A DNA stretch of 64,000 nucleotides from Oreocharis arfaki (Eukaryota; Chordata; Aves; Passeriformes; Paramythiidae): the NCBI GenBank assembly GCA_013398015.1, contig VZRR01010736.1, forward strand, positions 313,429 through 377,428. Reading direction: 5' to 3'. The notes beneath the pieces were generated by a model that was given only the letters and a program-made list of their open reading frames with translations, did no database searches and was not told where the DNA came from. How positions within the stretch are numbered: the first letter of the stretch is position 1; the number at the start of each line of letters is the position of its first letter. Position numbers and translations under genes: made by a program. Positions 40,401 to 51,488 of the stretch are shown one piece after another.

Positions 40401-42344
40401 TTTACTTCATGGACAAGTTAAGTCATGACCCCGTCTGCTCCAGACTGTCAGTGGGAATGAGACCTGAAATATTAAATATCAAGAAGCATAGCTCTGTGCA
40501 TAAAAATCCTCCTTGAACTCTAAAGACAAAACCCAGACTGCAGAGCTGCTGAGATCAGCTGCTGGTGAGTCATCCCCACACGGTCAGGCATTTCTTTTTT
40601 ACAGTTTGGTCATGTACAGACAACATGAGAGAGAAAATATCACTGGACAGTGACAATTAGAGTACTCTATGTATCTCATCAACGAAAATTTTAAAAATGT
40701 AACATAAAAGCACATACACGGGTGGGTTTAAATACATGCAGTTGTTTTTACTTGGGATACAACCCTTAATATGGGCCTTTGGAAACCTTTGTAAAGATGT
40801 TCACTCTTTTTCCTATTTCATATCTGTAATTTCCCCTCCATAGCTTTGCACACTGTCACCATCCTTACCAGTTCTGGGTGTCCATGGTGCAGGATATTCA
40901 AAACCTCTGGGCACATAGCTACTGCAGACAGCCTGAGAGGTGTCTGTGGAGCCAACGTGGATGCACCCACTGATTCCTGGAATCCCGTGACAGTCACGAG
41001 TGGGAAAGGAGCTCCCTCAACGCCAGGGCTGTGCTTGCCATCACAGAATCACCTGGAGCATTATCAGTGACTTACACAGGAGAAGAGGCAAATTTTCCTC
41101 CCATTAGCAAGAAAGAGGAAAATTAGCATAAAATATCTGCAGAGGATGGGTTTGGATTGGAGGAACATTTATTACCACAGCTATATTCCAAGAGGCTTCC
41201 ACAGTCAAACTGCTTCACGTTCACAACACAGCCACTACACAGGCTTGTATAAAACATCTTTTTCATGTTAATACACACTTCCATTTGTCTATGAGCAGGA
41301 ACAGAAGCAGAGAGAGCAGAGAGCTGATCTCTGAAAGGCCAGCCCCGAAGGCTGATGAGGAGTGTGTGTGTCCATCCCCCAGGAGGCTGGTGTCACATAC
41401 ACACAAGCGTAAGTAAAGAAAATAAATTCATGTCTGACTGCAAAATGTTCCCATAAATTCACCACGCAGCAGCACTTCTGTGATTAATCCTGACACAAAG
41501 CACAACATTTAGCAGCCTAAACCCAAACATATCTGCAAACAGTAGGACCTCATGAAACAATGTCTTTGTTTAGAGCTGCCCCTGTGCTGGTTATCTGCAC
41601 TCCAACAAGGGCTCCGTTTTATACTGGAAGCCTTTTCCTCCTTGGAAGAAAACTCTTTGGAGTGTCTCTCCACTACCTGACTGCCAGTATTCATCACACC
41701 TCAAGGAATTTAATAAATTTCAGACTTCTGCTCTAGAAAACGAGACTGAATGCAGCCAGGCAGTTCAAAAGTTATTGGTGAAGACAAAGAGAGAAAGAGG
41801 GGGAGGAAGGGAGGAGACTGCCAAAACCAGAGACACAGGAGATGAGCTCACAGCCCTCCTCTCCTTGGGAAACCATGCAAATGTGATCGGTACAGCTCAA
41901 CCATGACACGTAAGAGCTGGATTAGAGTAATGCCTTTTTTCTCATGCTTTCACATGCCACAGATATGGAATATTCATTTAAGCAATAACTTATTACAGCT
42001 TCTGGAAAAACGATGAAATAACTGTTAGGATCTAGAATACAGAGACATGGGCTGCAGAGCACAAACCCACGAACTCTCACCTTGCAGACCATCTCTGTCA
42101 GCTCAACCAACACAAATGGAAACCAACTCTGCTTTCTTATATGCACAGGATCAATGGAATGGTGAGTGATCCTTGCAAAGACGAAGATCAAAGAGTGGAA
42201 AAGCATAAAAAAGGCCGGTGTGCCTGCACAAACTGTTTTCATCAAACCCCTGTAATGTAGTCACACCAAAACAGATTTTCTTGAGATGTATGACTAGGGA
42301 TTATGACCCTTCAAAAATTCCAAAATCCTGTGGGTGGAGATCAA
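31492..42344. other. Long stretch of unique non-coding DNA
   Basis: No gene, RNA gene or transposon is recognised over nearly 11 kb. Opposed overlapping frames at 35361-35834 (minus, 157 codons) and 35440-35814 (plus, 124 codons) are each other's shadows without domains. GC-richer patches occur near 37.3-37.5, 39.4-39.6 and 40.9-41.1 kb. An A-rich low-complexity tract lies at 38257-38310, and a 32-bp purine tract at 41786-41817. Confidence 0.55.
38257..38310. repeat. A-rich low-complexity tract
   Basis: AAAC, AACA and ACCAAA units form an almost pure A/C tract. No element body is attached. Confidence 0.75.
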
Positions 42345-42385
42345 ATTATTATTAGTATTAGTATCATCATCATCATCATCATCAT
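42345..42385. repeat. Compound trinucleotide microsatellite (ATT/TAG)n-(ATC)n
   Basis: Imperfect ATT and AGT units run to 42362. Seven perfect ATC units and a partial one follow at 42363-42385. Confidence 0.9.
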
Positions 42386-44756
42386 TTCCCATTTCAGCTG
42401 CACTACAACTTAAAATATACTATGTATGTGCAATTCTATGTATGCATCATATGGAAAAATACTTTTCTCAGCCAGAAACACAAACATAAAACATAAAGAG
42501 TTTGGATAAAACACTTCTTCCACATAGCAATACCAATGGAGAGTTTCAACCTAAATGAAAACATTTTGCAGAACTATAAACATCTTAAAAAATTAAAAGG
42601 AGAGTGCCTCTTCACTCTAGGTTGTGTTCCATATACCATTTCTAATTATGCAGGCATAGTCAAGGGCAGATTGTCAAAAAAACTGACAAACAATGAAAAG
42701 AAACTCAGCACAGATAAATGGAGTTGGAAAAAGTTAACCATGCCTAGTGAACAGAAAAGAACAGATTGCATAATGTTGGATGGTGATCACATCTGAAAAT
42801 CTGGCTTAAATAAATATATGAGAGAAAAAAGTAAGAAAGCCAAGACACTTCTATTTTCCTCAAGCCGGGTTTTGAAGCCTAAATTTAAGAGAAGAAAAGA
42901 GGCAGTTTTGATTATTACCTGGGGATGTGGAGACACTGCAGACAGTTGTCAGGAAATCTGAGGCCACATATTGATACTAGAGCTGAGTTTTGTGTTTAGG
43001 TATCCAAATGCACAAACTTATGTACCTTTAAATATTTTATCAAAGGAACAATTTACATTTCCAAGCATAACACTGTCGTAATTTTAAACACACTATACCT
43101 GAGAAAGAATGGAATGTTTTGTATACAATGTCTGCTGTTTTTAATCCTTAAAATATAATTCAACTATTATTGCCATTTCTAGAGTTTAAGAAAGCACATT
43201 ACAATACATATTCCTGTGAGTAACCTTCATTCTCCTAAAAGCTATAAAAGACACCCTCCAAAATGCAAACAAACCTTGAAATACCATTCACTTGAAGGTG
43301 TAATCACCTGGTTAGTAATTTTAATTATAGGATACAAGAGGTTTTACAGAGTCACGGGGCACAAATTAAAGCAGAGCAGCTCAATGCACCGATTATTCCT
43401 TTGGTGTCTGAGCGCCCTCTGCATCTTTTGAGGTGCACAGTGATTTAAAGGTCTGCATTAAACAGACTCCCAACTCCTTCTTCTCTTGCCCACCACTCCC
43501 AGGCATGACTTTTCTTTCTCTGTTTTAAAGAGCAGTGGAAAGTAGGGAATCATCTTCTTGCTTTACTTAGGAATGACAAAGGTCAGTCACAGTCAGGGCA
43601 CCGGGCAAGAGAGTGGAAGGATGAGTTTTAATTCTCTCCTTAGCCAAAAAGGTGACACCTGTGCAGTGACCTGGTGGGAGTTTGTGGCACTGTTACACGG
43701 CAATGGCTGAATTTCACCCTCAAACTCTCACACTGAATGGCCAAGCCTAGACCTGAGCAGGACAGAGCTACAGGACAGACAGAGCTTTTACTTCAACACA
43801 CCAACAGAAGCTGGCTGTACACTCGAGTTGCTGGCTGTTTTCTGCTCCTACAGCATTTTTCAAATCCAGTTGTGTGAGAGAACAACAACTAGCTGGTAGT
43901 AGTCGGAAGGCTTGGCAATTTTATTTAATTTTTTTTGTGAGACAATTTTCTACATTGAGTAGTCTTCTACATTAGAAATGGTTAGAACAGCTGAAACGTA
44001 CCTGCAATATTTATTGCTTACAAAATACTTCAGCAGCCAGTGAAGTGCTCATACAAGAGTTGGGGCGGGGGTGCTGTGTGCTGTCTGAACAGCCCAACTC
44101 CAGGGCTGCTACAAAACAGTATTGCAGCAACTGCAGTTTCAGAAGCATTGGCACACAGACAGGGATGAAAGATCATCTCCCAGTGAGAACACAGCAAATC
44201 CGATAGGAACAGACTCAGGTTTGAGCTGGACTTAAAGGGACACTGATAATGTGAGGCTTTGAGCATGCAGGGCTTCCCCAAAGTCTGAGGAAAAAGAAAT
44301 ATGAGGGTGTTGGGATGACAGAGAAAACTTCTGTGGCCAGTAGAACAAATGGACAGCTGGGCTAATTTTGATCTATGCCTCATTGAACTCTATTTTACAC
44401 CAATTTTTAACTACATTGTTTACTGCAGGATGTGAAGCCTCTAGTTCCAGAGACTGAGGAAAATAAAGTTTCTCTGAGCTGCTTAGGCTGATGCTTTTTC
44501 TACTCTGAGAAGTATCCATAGCATACACATACTGCCCGTCCTCCCCCATCATCACTTCTGGAACAGAGCTTACAAAAACACATTTTTCAGTGGTTTTGTG
44601 AGAAACCATCATGAGCTAAAACAAAAAAATCCTTAAAGGGCAGGTTCCCAGCTGCTGTGATATGGGAAGTTACTCAGCCTCGAGAAGAATTCCCTGATAA
44701 AAAAGAGGATGGAACCCCTTTAATCCCATACCTGCTTTGTCATTTACTGAGTACGT
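42386..44756. other. Unique non-coding DNA
   Basis: An 86-codon lysine-rich plus-strand frame (42536-42796) and a 117-codon minus-strand frame (44030-44383) show no recognisable domains. Nothing else is seen. Confidence 0.55.
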
Positions 44757-44850
44757 AATGGGAGACCCAGGTTCAGCTGCCTGCCCTGCTGACCATGGTG
44801 GAGAAACTTGCAACTCAGTTTCCCACAGTCATACAGAATAACAGTCCCTG
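44757..44850 (+). mobile_element. Possible degraded SINE of the MIR/CORE type
   Basis: GGAGACCCAGGTTCAGCTGC (44761-44780) resembles the head of vertebrate tRNA-derived SINEs around the pol III B box. AACTCAGTTTCCCACAGTC (44812-44830) resembles the core phrase that normally reads CTCAGTTTCCCCATCTGT. The order and spacing are right but the rest of the body and the tail are not convincing. A poly-A run of 17 follows at 44856-44872. It may be a chance resemblance. Confidence 0.35.
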
Positions 44851-44855
44851 CTCAG

Positions 44856-44872
44856 AAAAAAAAAAAAAAAAA
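44856..44872. repeat. Poly-A run of 17
   Basis: Seventeen A residues follow CTCAG. Confidence 0.9.
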
Positions 44873-47800
44873 TCCCACATTTTTCTAGCCAACAGCCCCA
44901 ACTGCACCTTCTCCAGTGTTCCAGAGTTCTCTTTCCCTCTGATTCAATCTAATTTATGCATTAAAAGCCAAGATACAGTAAAGATTCACTCTTTTCAGCA
45001 GCATAGCCTGTCAGTCACCTGGCAAGGAGATACCAGCACCATGAGTAACTGAACAACAAAATGTTACATCTCTTTCAGTGACTACGTGAAAAATAAGAAT
45101 CCTTTGGGTAAACCTTGACATAATCTTCACAACCCAACTCTTAAGTAAAGTCATGGGGCAATTAGAGAACTGGGTGAAAAAATGCACATGGCAGGTTATT
45201 ATTAAATTATTTCCAGTATGATTGCAGCAGATCAGGTGCACAGCAGAAATCTTATCCAACTTTTGCCCTTCCAGACCGGCTTTGGACACTTCCTTCAGCA
45301 GCAGCGGGTGCTCTGCAGCTGTTGAGCTGCTGCTGGATCTGGGTCACAGCCCTGCTGAGGAAACAGAGCAGGGGCTGGATTCAGATCAAGTCCTGCTGCA
45401 AACTGGGGCACACTCTTGGGAAAGGGGACTGGCTGCAACAACCACAATTAAAACCTTCACACTGAGCTGCTTGGACCAGTGAGGAGCTAAAGGCCTGATT
45501 CTGCTGCGCCCCACTGGACAAAAGCACCACAGTTCTCCCCGTCTTCCCTCCCTCCTGTCCTGTATCTCTCTTTTGATGTGGTGGGCCTTATTTTGAACCT
45601 CATAATGAGCCCTTTGAAGCAAGAACCATGTTCTCCTATAGGTTCATAAAGCACAGAGTACAGCTGAACTCGCAGGGATGTTTCCAATAACAGTTCAGTC
45701 ATTTAGATAATGTTCTCTCAGAACGACTGAGAGCAATGCCAGCCATGTGTTGAGCAATGCTCCCTCTCTACAGTAAATAAGGAACCCAGAGGTTGCATGA
45801 AGTCAGCTACCCAGAAAGCCCACAACAATCAGGCTTGGTTTGTTGGCTCCAAGGAGGCAAAGATCTGACATCTGCACTATTAATATTGAAAAACAGCCTC
45901 CTCCTGTTTTATCTTAGAGTGCCTGTGGTCCACTTATGTTGCCACATATCAAAAGGGCAATAAACAGCACAGCTTAGTGATTTTATTACTGCAGTATGTT
46001 ATGGTGGGAGTTAACAAATAGGTAATAAGATAGGCTTCCAGTTGTAGTTTTTAGAGTACTGTTACACGCAACTCAGAGCAATGGTGACCCAAGAAACATT
46101 ACTAAACACATTTGCACTTTTTATTGTTGTGCTTACAGGGAGATTTATGTAGGCTTTTTACAAACCTAAAATGGTTGTGATAATTTATGGCCACAAGATA
46201 TTGCTTATAGAAAATTTTTGAGACTTCTAGGTACAGACTGCCAAAACCTATAAAATCTAGCTCTGAAACCTTGAAGAAAAGAGCAACAGGCTATTCAGTT
46301 TGTGTGTTAAACCACATCTGTGTGCAACATACAGTAGAGTACTTTCATGCTAAATTATTCCAAGATGAACAACCTGCACAAAAAAACCCCAAACACTCCC
46401 CTCCCCCCGAAAAAAAACCCACCCAAAACATTCCTTTCCAAACTTCTGCATCTCATGCTTTATGCCACATTGCAAGGAGTCTGCCTCAGACCCATAAAGT
46501 TACTGATTTACTAAATCCACTCCTTACTGGACACCCAAACTTCAAAATTCCTGACTTTCAGCAAGTATTATGGCGAGGCAGTAGCCTTTCCCAGTTTTAA
46601 GGCAACAACTCTGTTTCTGTCTTGAGCCACACTTTCCACTATACACAAAAATCAGTCTCACAACGGGTAGCTGAGGCCTGGGAACTGAGATACAACACTT
46701 TAGTGAACCATAAACGAGCTAGATTGACAGGACATTTTAATGACAACATTCTTAAAAACATTAAAATGGTATGTAAAAGCTGCATTTTAATTTTGTTCCT
46801 CCTAAACAACATCAGCAAAAGGCCAATAAAGATTTATGGCTTCATAACAAAATAAAGTGGATGTATGTCATCTTGTCCTGCTACTTGCAGAGACAAGGAG
46901 GGAGGTCAATGAGAAAATGTTTATTATTCTAGTTTGTACTAAGAAAAATAAATAAAATCACAGTTAATCAGATAAACTATTTATAAATTACAACATGTAA
47001 TAAGGGATGGCAGACATTATAGTGAAAAAAAAAAATCCCCTAATTTATTTTTACTCTGGTGGTCAGCAGAGCAGGGACAGTGGAAAACAGAGAGTAGCAA
47101 AGGGTGGCATTCCAACCTCATTCCTACCTTAATAGGCTTGGTGGGGCCCCCTGTTTGCAACTGGCAAAACTCCAGAAATTACCCCACAATATCTGTCTTA
47201 GCAGGCTCAGCAGGAGACCCTGCAAACAGCCTTCACCCACTGAAAGCCTTAATTTCAGCTGTCCCTGCCAGAACTGGGATATTTTCAGCACACAAGGAGC
47301 ATACCAGCTAAGCAACCAGCAGCTCTCTGGAGAAGATACAATTTTGAAACTCTGCCACTTTGCTCTTATTGCAGAAGTGTATCTTTTTCCCTTAGAAAAG
47401 GGTAAAAATTATTTTTTTTTACAGGGTGGGTGACTGTATGCATGTATACAAAGTGTTTGCTCATGCAGAGCTCTCTCTTCTAAAAGCTTCAGAATTAGCA
47501 AATTAACAAAAACCTGATCAATAAGCTGGTTTTTCTTAATCAATCTACAAAAAGCAGACTTGACAAGAATTTTAAAAAATCCCAAAGCTATGATGTCAAA
47601 TATTATGAATGCTTAGTTTGAGAATAAGGTGGTGTAACATCACTTATTTGTGACAGAACCAAATTCCAGGAAGAATAATTTAATTATCGCTTCTGGATAT
47701 CAGTTATAAGTGGAAATTACAGCTTTTTTGGTTATTCAGGGTAGATGATCCAGTATAAAACCACTGTGTTTACTCTTTTTACACAGCTTTCAGCCATCAT

Positions 47801-48766
47801 AAAAATCTTTCTTGACCTCCATGGCTCCCAATTTTCAATCTGGCAGATTGCCTTTTCTGAAAATAGGTAAGATATTATAAATCAAAACAGAGAATGTGAC
47901 TTCTCAAAGTGGAACAGACATGAAGAATCTTACTGTCTACCACAGTGTTTCATCAAAGCATTGTAATGCTGGAACACAAAAAGAAGTTATTATCAGTCAT
48001 AAACTGTAAATTCTTCCCTAGAAATCAAGATTTCCTTGAGTGGAATACAATGGAAATGAAGAGAGAAGAGGAAAAGGCTGTGAGTGATCCATACGGACTC
48101 TCAGTGTCACTAACATACAAAAGAAATAATCCACAGATCATTATCCTTACTAAATATTCATTATCACTTAATTCAGCTAAGTTGCTGAAGTCACTGTATT
48201 TTGAAAGCGTAGAAAAAGAAATAAAGTCTTCCCAGGAGGGAATAAAGCAGTGAGCTGTTACATGTGAGTAAGTAAAAAGTTAAGTATGCTCAAGAGATTG
48301 TGTAAGCAATTATTTGATGGTTAATTAATTAAACACCAGCTTTAATTCTGTATAGAACCAGAGCTTTTATATATTAAGCACTTATATAAACTGCAACCAA
48401 TTTAATTTCAAACTTTTGGGTGTACTGAGCCTGCTCTTTGTATTCCTAAGAAATTCAAATGCAAGGAGCACATTTGAACATATGCCCTTGCTGATCAAAA
48501 ATGAAACAAACTGTAAGATCCTTGTCTGAAAACTCTCTGAGGAAGCAGCTGAAACTTCATATATCATTTTATTACTAGACATGGCCACTTTGAAACAGGC
48601 CAGGCTCCACCAGGTGTGAGGAGCAACGAAAGCGCTGCTTCACTCAGCTAAATTGATGTATCAACATAAACTACTAACATGGTGCTGTTTCGGCTGCTGA
48701 ACTCCATGGGCGCAGAAATTCCTTCCTCTGTGAAGTAAAGAGAAGATGTCTGGCATGTGGTAAACT
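44873..48766. other. Unique non-coding DNA
   Basis: A GC-richer patch at about 45270-45560 carries short frames on both strands without recognisable domains. A C/A-rich low-complexity stretch lies near 46379-46432. No gene is supported. Confidence 0.55.
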
Positions 48767-48840
48767 CAATCCAATCCAATCCAATCCAATCCAATCCAAT
48801 CCAATCCAATCCAATCCAATCCAATCTAATCCAATCCAAT
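48767..48840. repeat. (CCAAT)n pentanucleotide tandem array, about 15 units
   Basis: Uninterrupted 5-bp periodicity runs over 74 bases with a single variant unit, CTAAT instead of CCAAT (C to T at 48827). On the minus strand a 5-bp unit yields a repeating five-residue Gly-Leu-Asp-Trp-Ile peptide, which explains the odd 63-codon frame at 48648-48839; it is not a gene. The array should be length-polymorphic. Confidence 0.97.
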
Positions 48841-50940
48841 GGAGTTATCCTGGAAAACCCTAGGCCATGCCAGCCCGCCAGCAGCAGCGATGCGGGCGCT
48901 GTGTCCAGCCTGTTTGCTCAATGACAACAGGTTGGCTCAGCTCTGCTTTCCCTGATTGTGTTTTATCAGTAAAACCCCTGTGAACAAGGCTCTTCTGTAA
49001 GCACAGAAAAGTCAACACCTGGCACAGTGAAACCAGCAGAGAAAATGCGGAATAAAGCAGAGGCACACTTTTAATAAAGGTTTGTTGTCAGTGCCCACAG
49101 TAATGCCAGCCCAGCCCACCAGCAGTGCCCTATGTCACAGAATGGAAACCTCAGCTGGCAGATCCCAGCATTCACACTGTGCTGAGGGTGTGGACACAGT
49201 ACAGGTGGGAGAGTTGACAGCTTCTGGCCTCCAGATCCCATAACTTGAAGGACAAAATCAGGGGCACCTGGGGCAGGCAGGAGCAGGCCAATGCTCAGTT
49301 ACAGCCTCTCTCTAAGCACAGCAGCACCATTTCCCAGATGTATTCTTGTTCCATGGGGCAGTGTAGCCAGAATGAAAAGCACTTGGCCTGGGATGCTGCT
49401 CAGATGCTCTGGTGGAAGTGTGAATATCTGACTTCTGTTACCAGACCACCACAGAGTCCACCCCTCTGCCACGATGGCGCTTTTGTTCTGAAGTCTTGGG
49501 ACTCATCACTGACTCCACATGTTCCAAGAGCACGGAAAAATGTCTGGTTTGTTTGTTGGTTTTTTTTCTTCCCTCCAGATCTACACTAAATTGTACTTAT
49601 TTCCTTTCAGTTTCATCACTATGGTCTGTGGTTTTATCATCACAGCTCCTACTGTGATAATGCTCTGCCTATTGTAAGATTTTTTACTATTGTCAGCGAC
49701 AGGCACCCACCCAGCTGCGCAACCCACTGCTCCCTCAGGTGATATTAAACAAACTTCTCAGAGGCTGAATTTAGAAGTCTGCACCCCAAAGTGAGCACTA
49801 AACTCCAGGCTGTGACACCCTCAATCTGTGTTCTCACCTTGATGGACCGTGGAGCCGAGGTTCCCCTGTGACAGCCTTGGGAGGGCCCAGGGAGGGCACC
49901 CTGTCTGCTCTTGTGTCTGTCTGTGTGCAGATGAGCTTTTTATCATATAACTTACAAATGTTTGCCAGCAGTATCTGCTAAATAGCTGGAAATCTCCCTC
50001 CAAAGTTGTAACAGGCAAATTGTCTTGATATTTAAGACAAAATACTAACTGCAGCGGCGTGGAGAAATCTTGTAATCAGAAAGTCTGTTTTCCTTAAATT
50101 TGACTTCAGCTCTGGGAACTACATAATTCCTTCGCAAGCCCCCCAGAGTGGCTCCAACCTCTTGCCTGCTCAGACAAAGCTAATGAGCACATTTAAAGCT
50201 TGAGCTTTACCTAGTCCTGGTGCTTGAAAATGTGGAATACGTAAAACTCCCCCAATGATCCCAGGTTCCAGTGCTGAGAAGGCTCAGCCTCCTAATCCCA
50301 CTGTGTTCAAAAGAAAGTTGCTTTGTTTACATGAATTTCGCTTTCAGAGTTTTTCCCCAACAATCTGGACAAATTTAAATCAGTAGAACATTTAGGCAAA
50401 GTTACAGATTTCAGTGCACAGAGAGCTTAATGCACAGCATCTCCTAACACACAACAGGCCTTCTTTAAACACTAAACAAAGGCTGGAGGCTTTTTTGTAA
50501 AAAGAAAAATCACTGCAATAGGTCAAGATTTTCTGGATAATGGGAGTCTCAATAGAATATGCAGCCACAGCTGCCCTGTCTGAGGGCAAGTGATGCTTGA
50601 GATATCACCAGACACTGTACAAAACCAAGAGGGATGACAGAGAGGACGTTGCTGGGCTGTAGCCGAGCAGCAGAGAGATTAAGCGTAGCCAGGACACTTA
50701 AATCTAGGCAAATAATTTCCAAACTCATAAGTCATAAGGTATCCCAGTGTTCCAGGAAGCTAAGGCAACTGGAAATGCAAGCAGAATATATAATTTTCTT
50801 GTACCCCAAGAGCAAACAGAAGCACTGAGAGAACGGCAGCTCTTACTGTCACTGACTTCCAAGCAAGCCAGATCCTTATTTCCTGAAGGATTTGTGCCTT
50901 TATTTCTCAGCATGATGTCTGTGCAAACGTGCTCTTCTTC
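48841..50940. other. Unique non-coding DNA
   Basis: Locally GC-richer at 48850-49550. Open frames of up to 114 codons (49245-49589 plus) have no recognisable domains. No transposon is identified. Confidence 0.55.
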
Positions 50941-50943
50941 CTT

Positions 50944-50969
50944 CCCCCCTCCCCCATCCCAGCTTCCCC
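50944..50969 (-). other. Potential G-quadruplex motif (minus strand)
   Basis: On the plus strand there are four C runs of 6, 5, 3 and 4 (50944-50949, 50951-50955, 50958-50960, 50966-50969) separated by 1, 2 and 5 bases. The minus strand therefore satisfies the usual four G-tract rule with loops of 1-7 bases. Folding is a prediction from the pattern only. Confidence 0.7.
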
Positions 50970-50974
50970 GTGTT

Positions 50975-51003
50975 CCACTTTTATTTTTATTTGGAGTACA
51001 AAA
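50975..51003 (+). repeat. 29-bp direct repeat, copy 1
   Basis: This segment matches 52163-52191 at 28 of 29 positions (C at 50978 against G at 52166). It contains TTATTTGGAGTACAAAA. The flanks do not match. Confidence 0.9.
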
Positions 51004-51428
51004 AACACCCAGCAGCAGGATAAGGGCAAAAGAAGGGGGTGGGGAGAGGGAATTACAATGGAAAGCCCCTCCGGACTACATTCTGTAATCAAATAACTGC
51101 AGGTTCTGCTCCAGGCCAGCCCATTTTTCCTCTGGCTGTCGGCTATTCCGCCCTGCAGAAAAGGGCTCTTATTGTGCTCTGCACAGGTGCATAGAAAGGC
51201 TCCTAAAGAGAACTCCCAATGAACACAAGGCATAAACAAACTCAAGTGTGGTCTTCTCTTCAAGAAAATAATTCAGCCAATGTGAAACTCCCCCCTTGTA
51301 ATAAATTAGCTCCTAAGAGTATTCAAAAGCTGACCTCTGACCTCCTCCTGTATTATTCTCATGACCACCAGTGGGAGAGGAGGTCAAGTTGGTCAGTTCT
51401 TCTCACCAGCCACTGATGCCTCTTTAGC

Positions 51429-51488
51429 AAAGGAGGGGTGGGGGAGGAGGGAAAAGAGAAAGAAGAAGAGAGGGAGGGGGGAGAAAAA
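51429..51488 (+). repeat. 60-bp polypurine tract
   Basis: Fifty-nine of 60 plus-strand bases are A or G, the only exception being T at 51439. G-runs at both ends enclose a GAA-rich middle. Tracts of this type can adopt intramolecular triplex or partial quadruplex structure; whether this one does is unknown. Confidence 0.9.

Noticed and set aside
48648..48839. Minus-strand frame with a repeating Gly-Leu-Asp-Trp-Ile peptide
   Set aside because: It is the direct translation of the (CCAAT)n pentanucleotide array and ends with it. A 5-bp unit gives a five-residue period in any frame.
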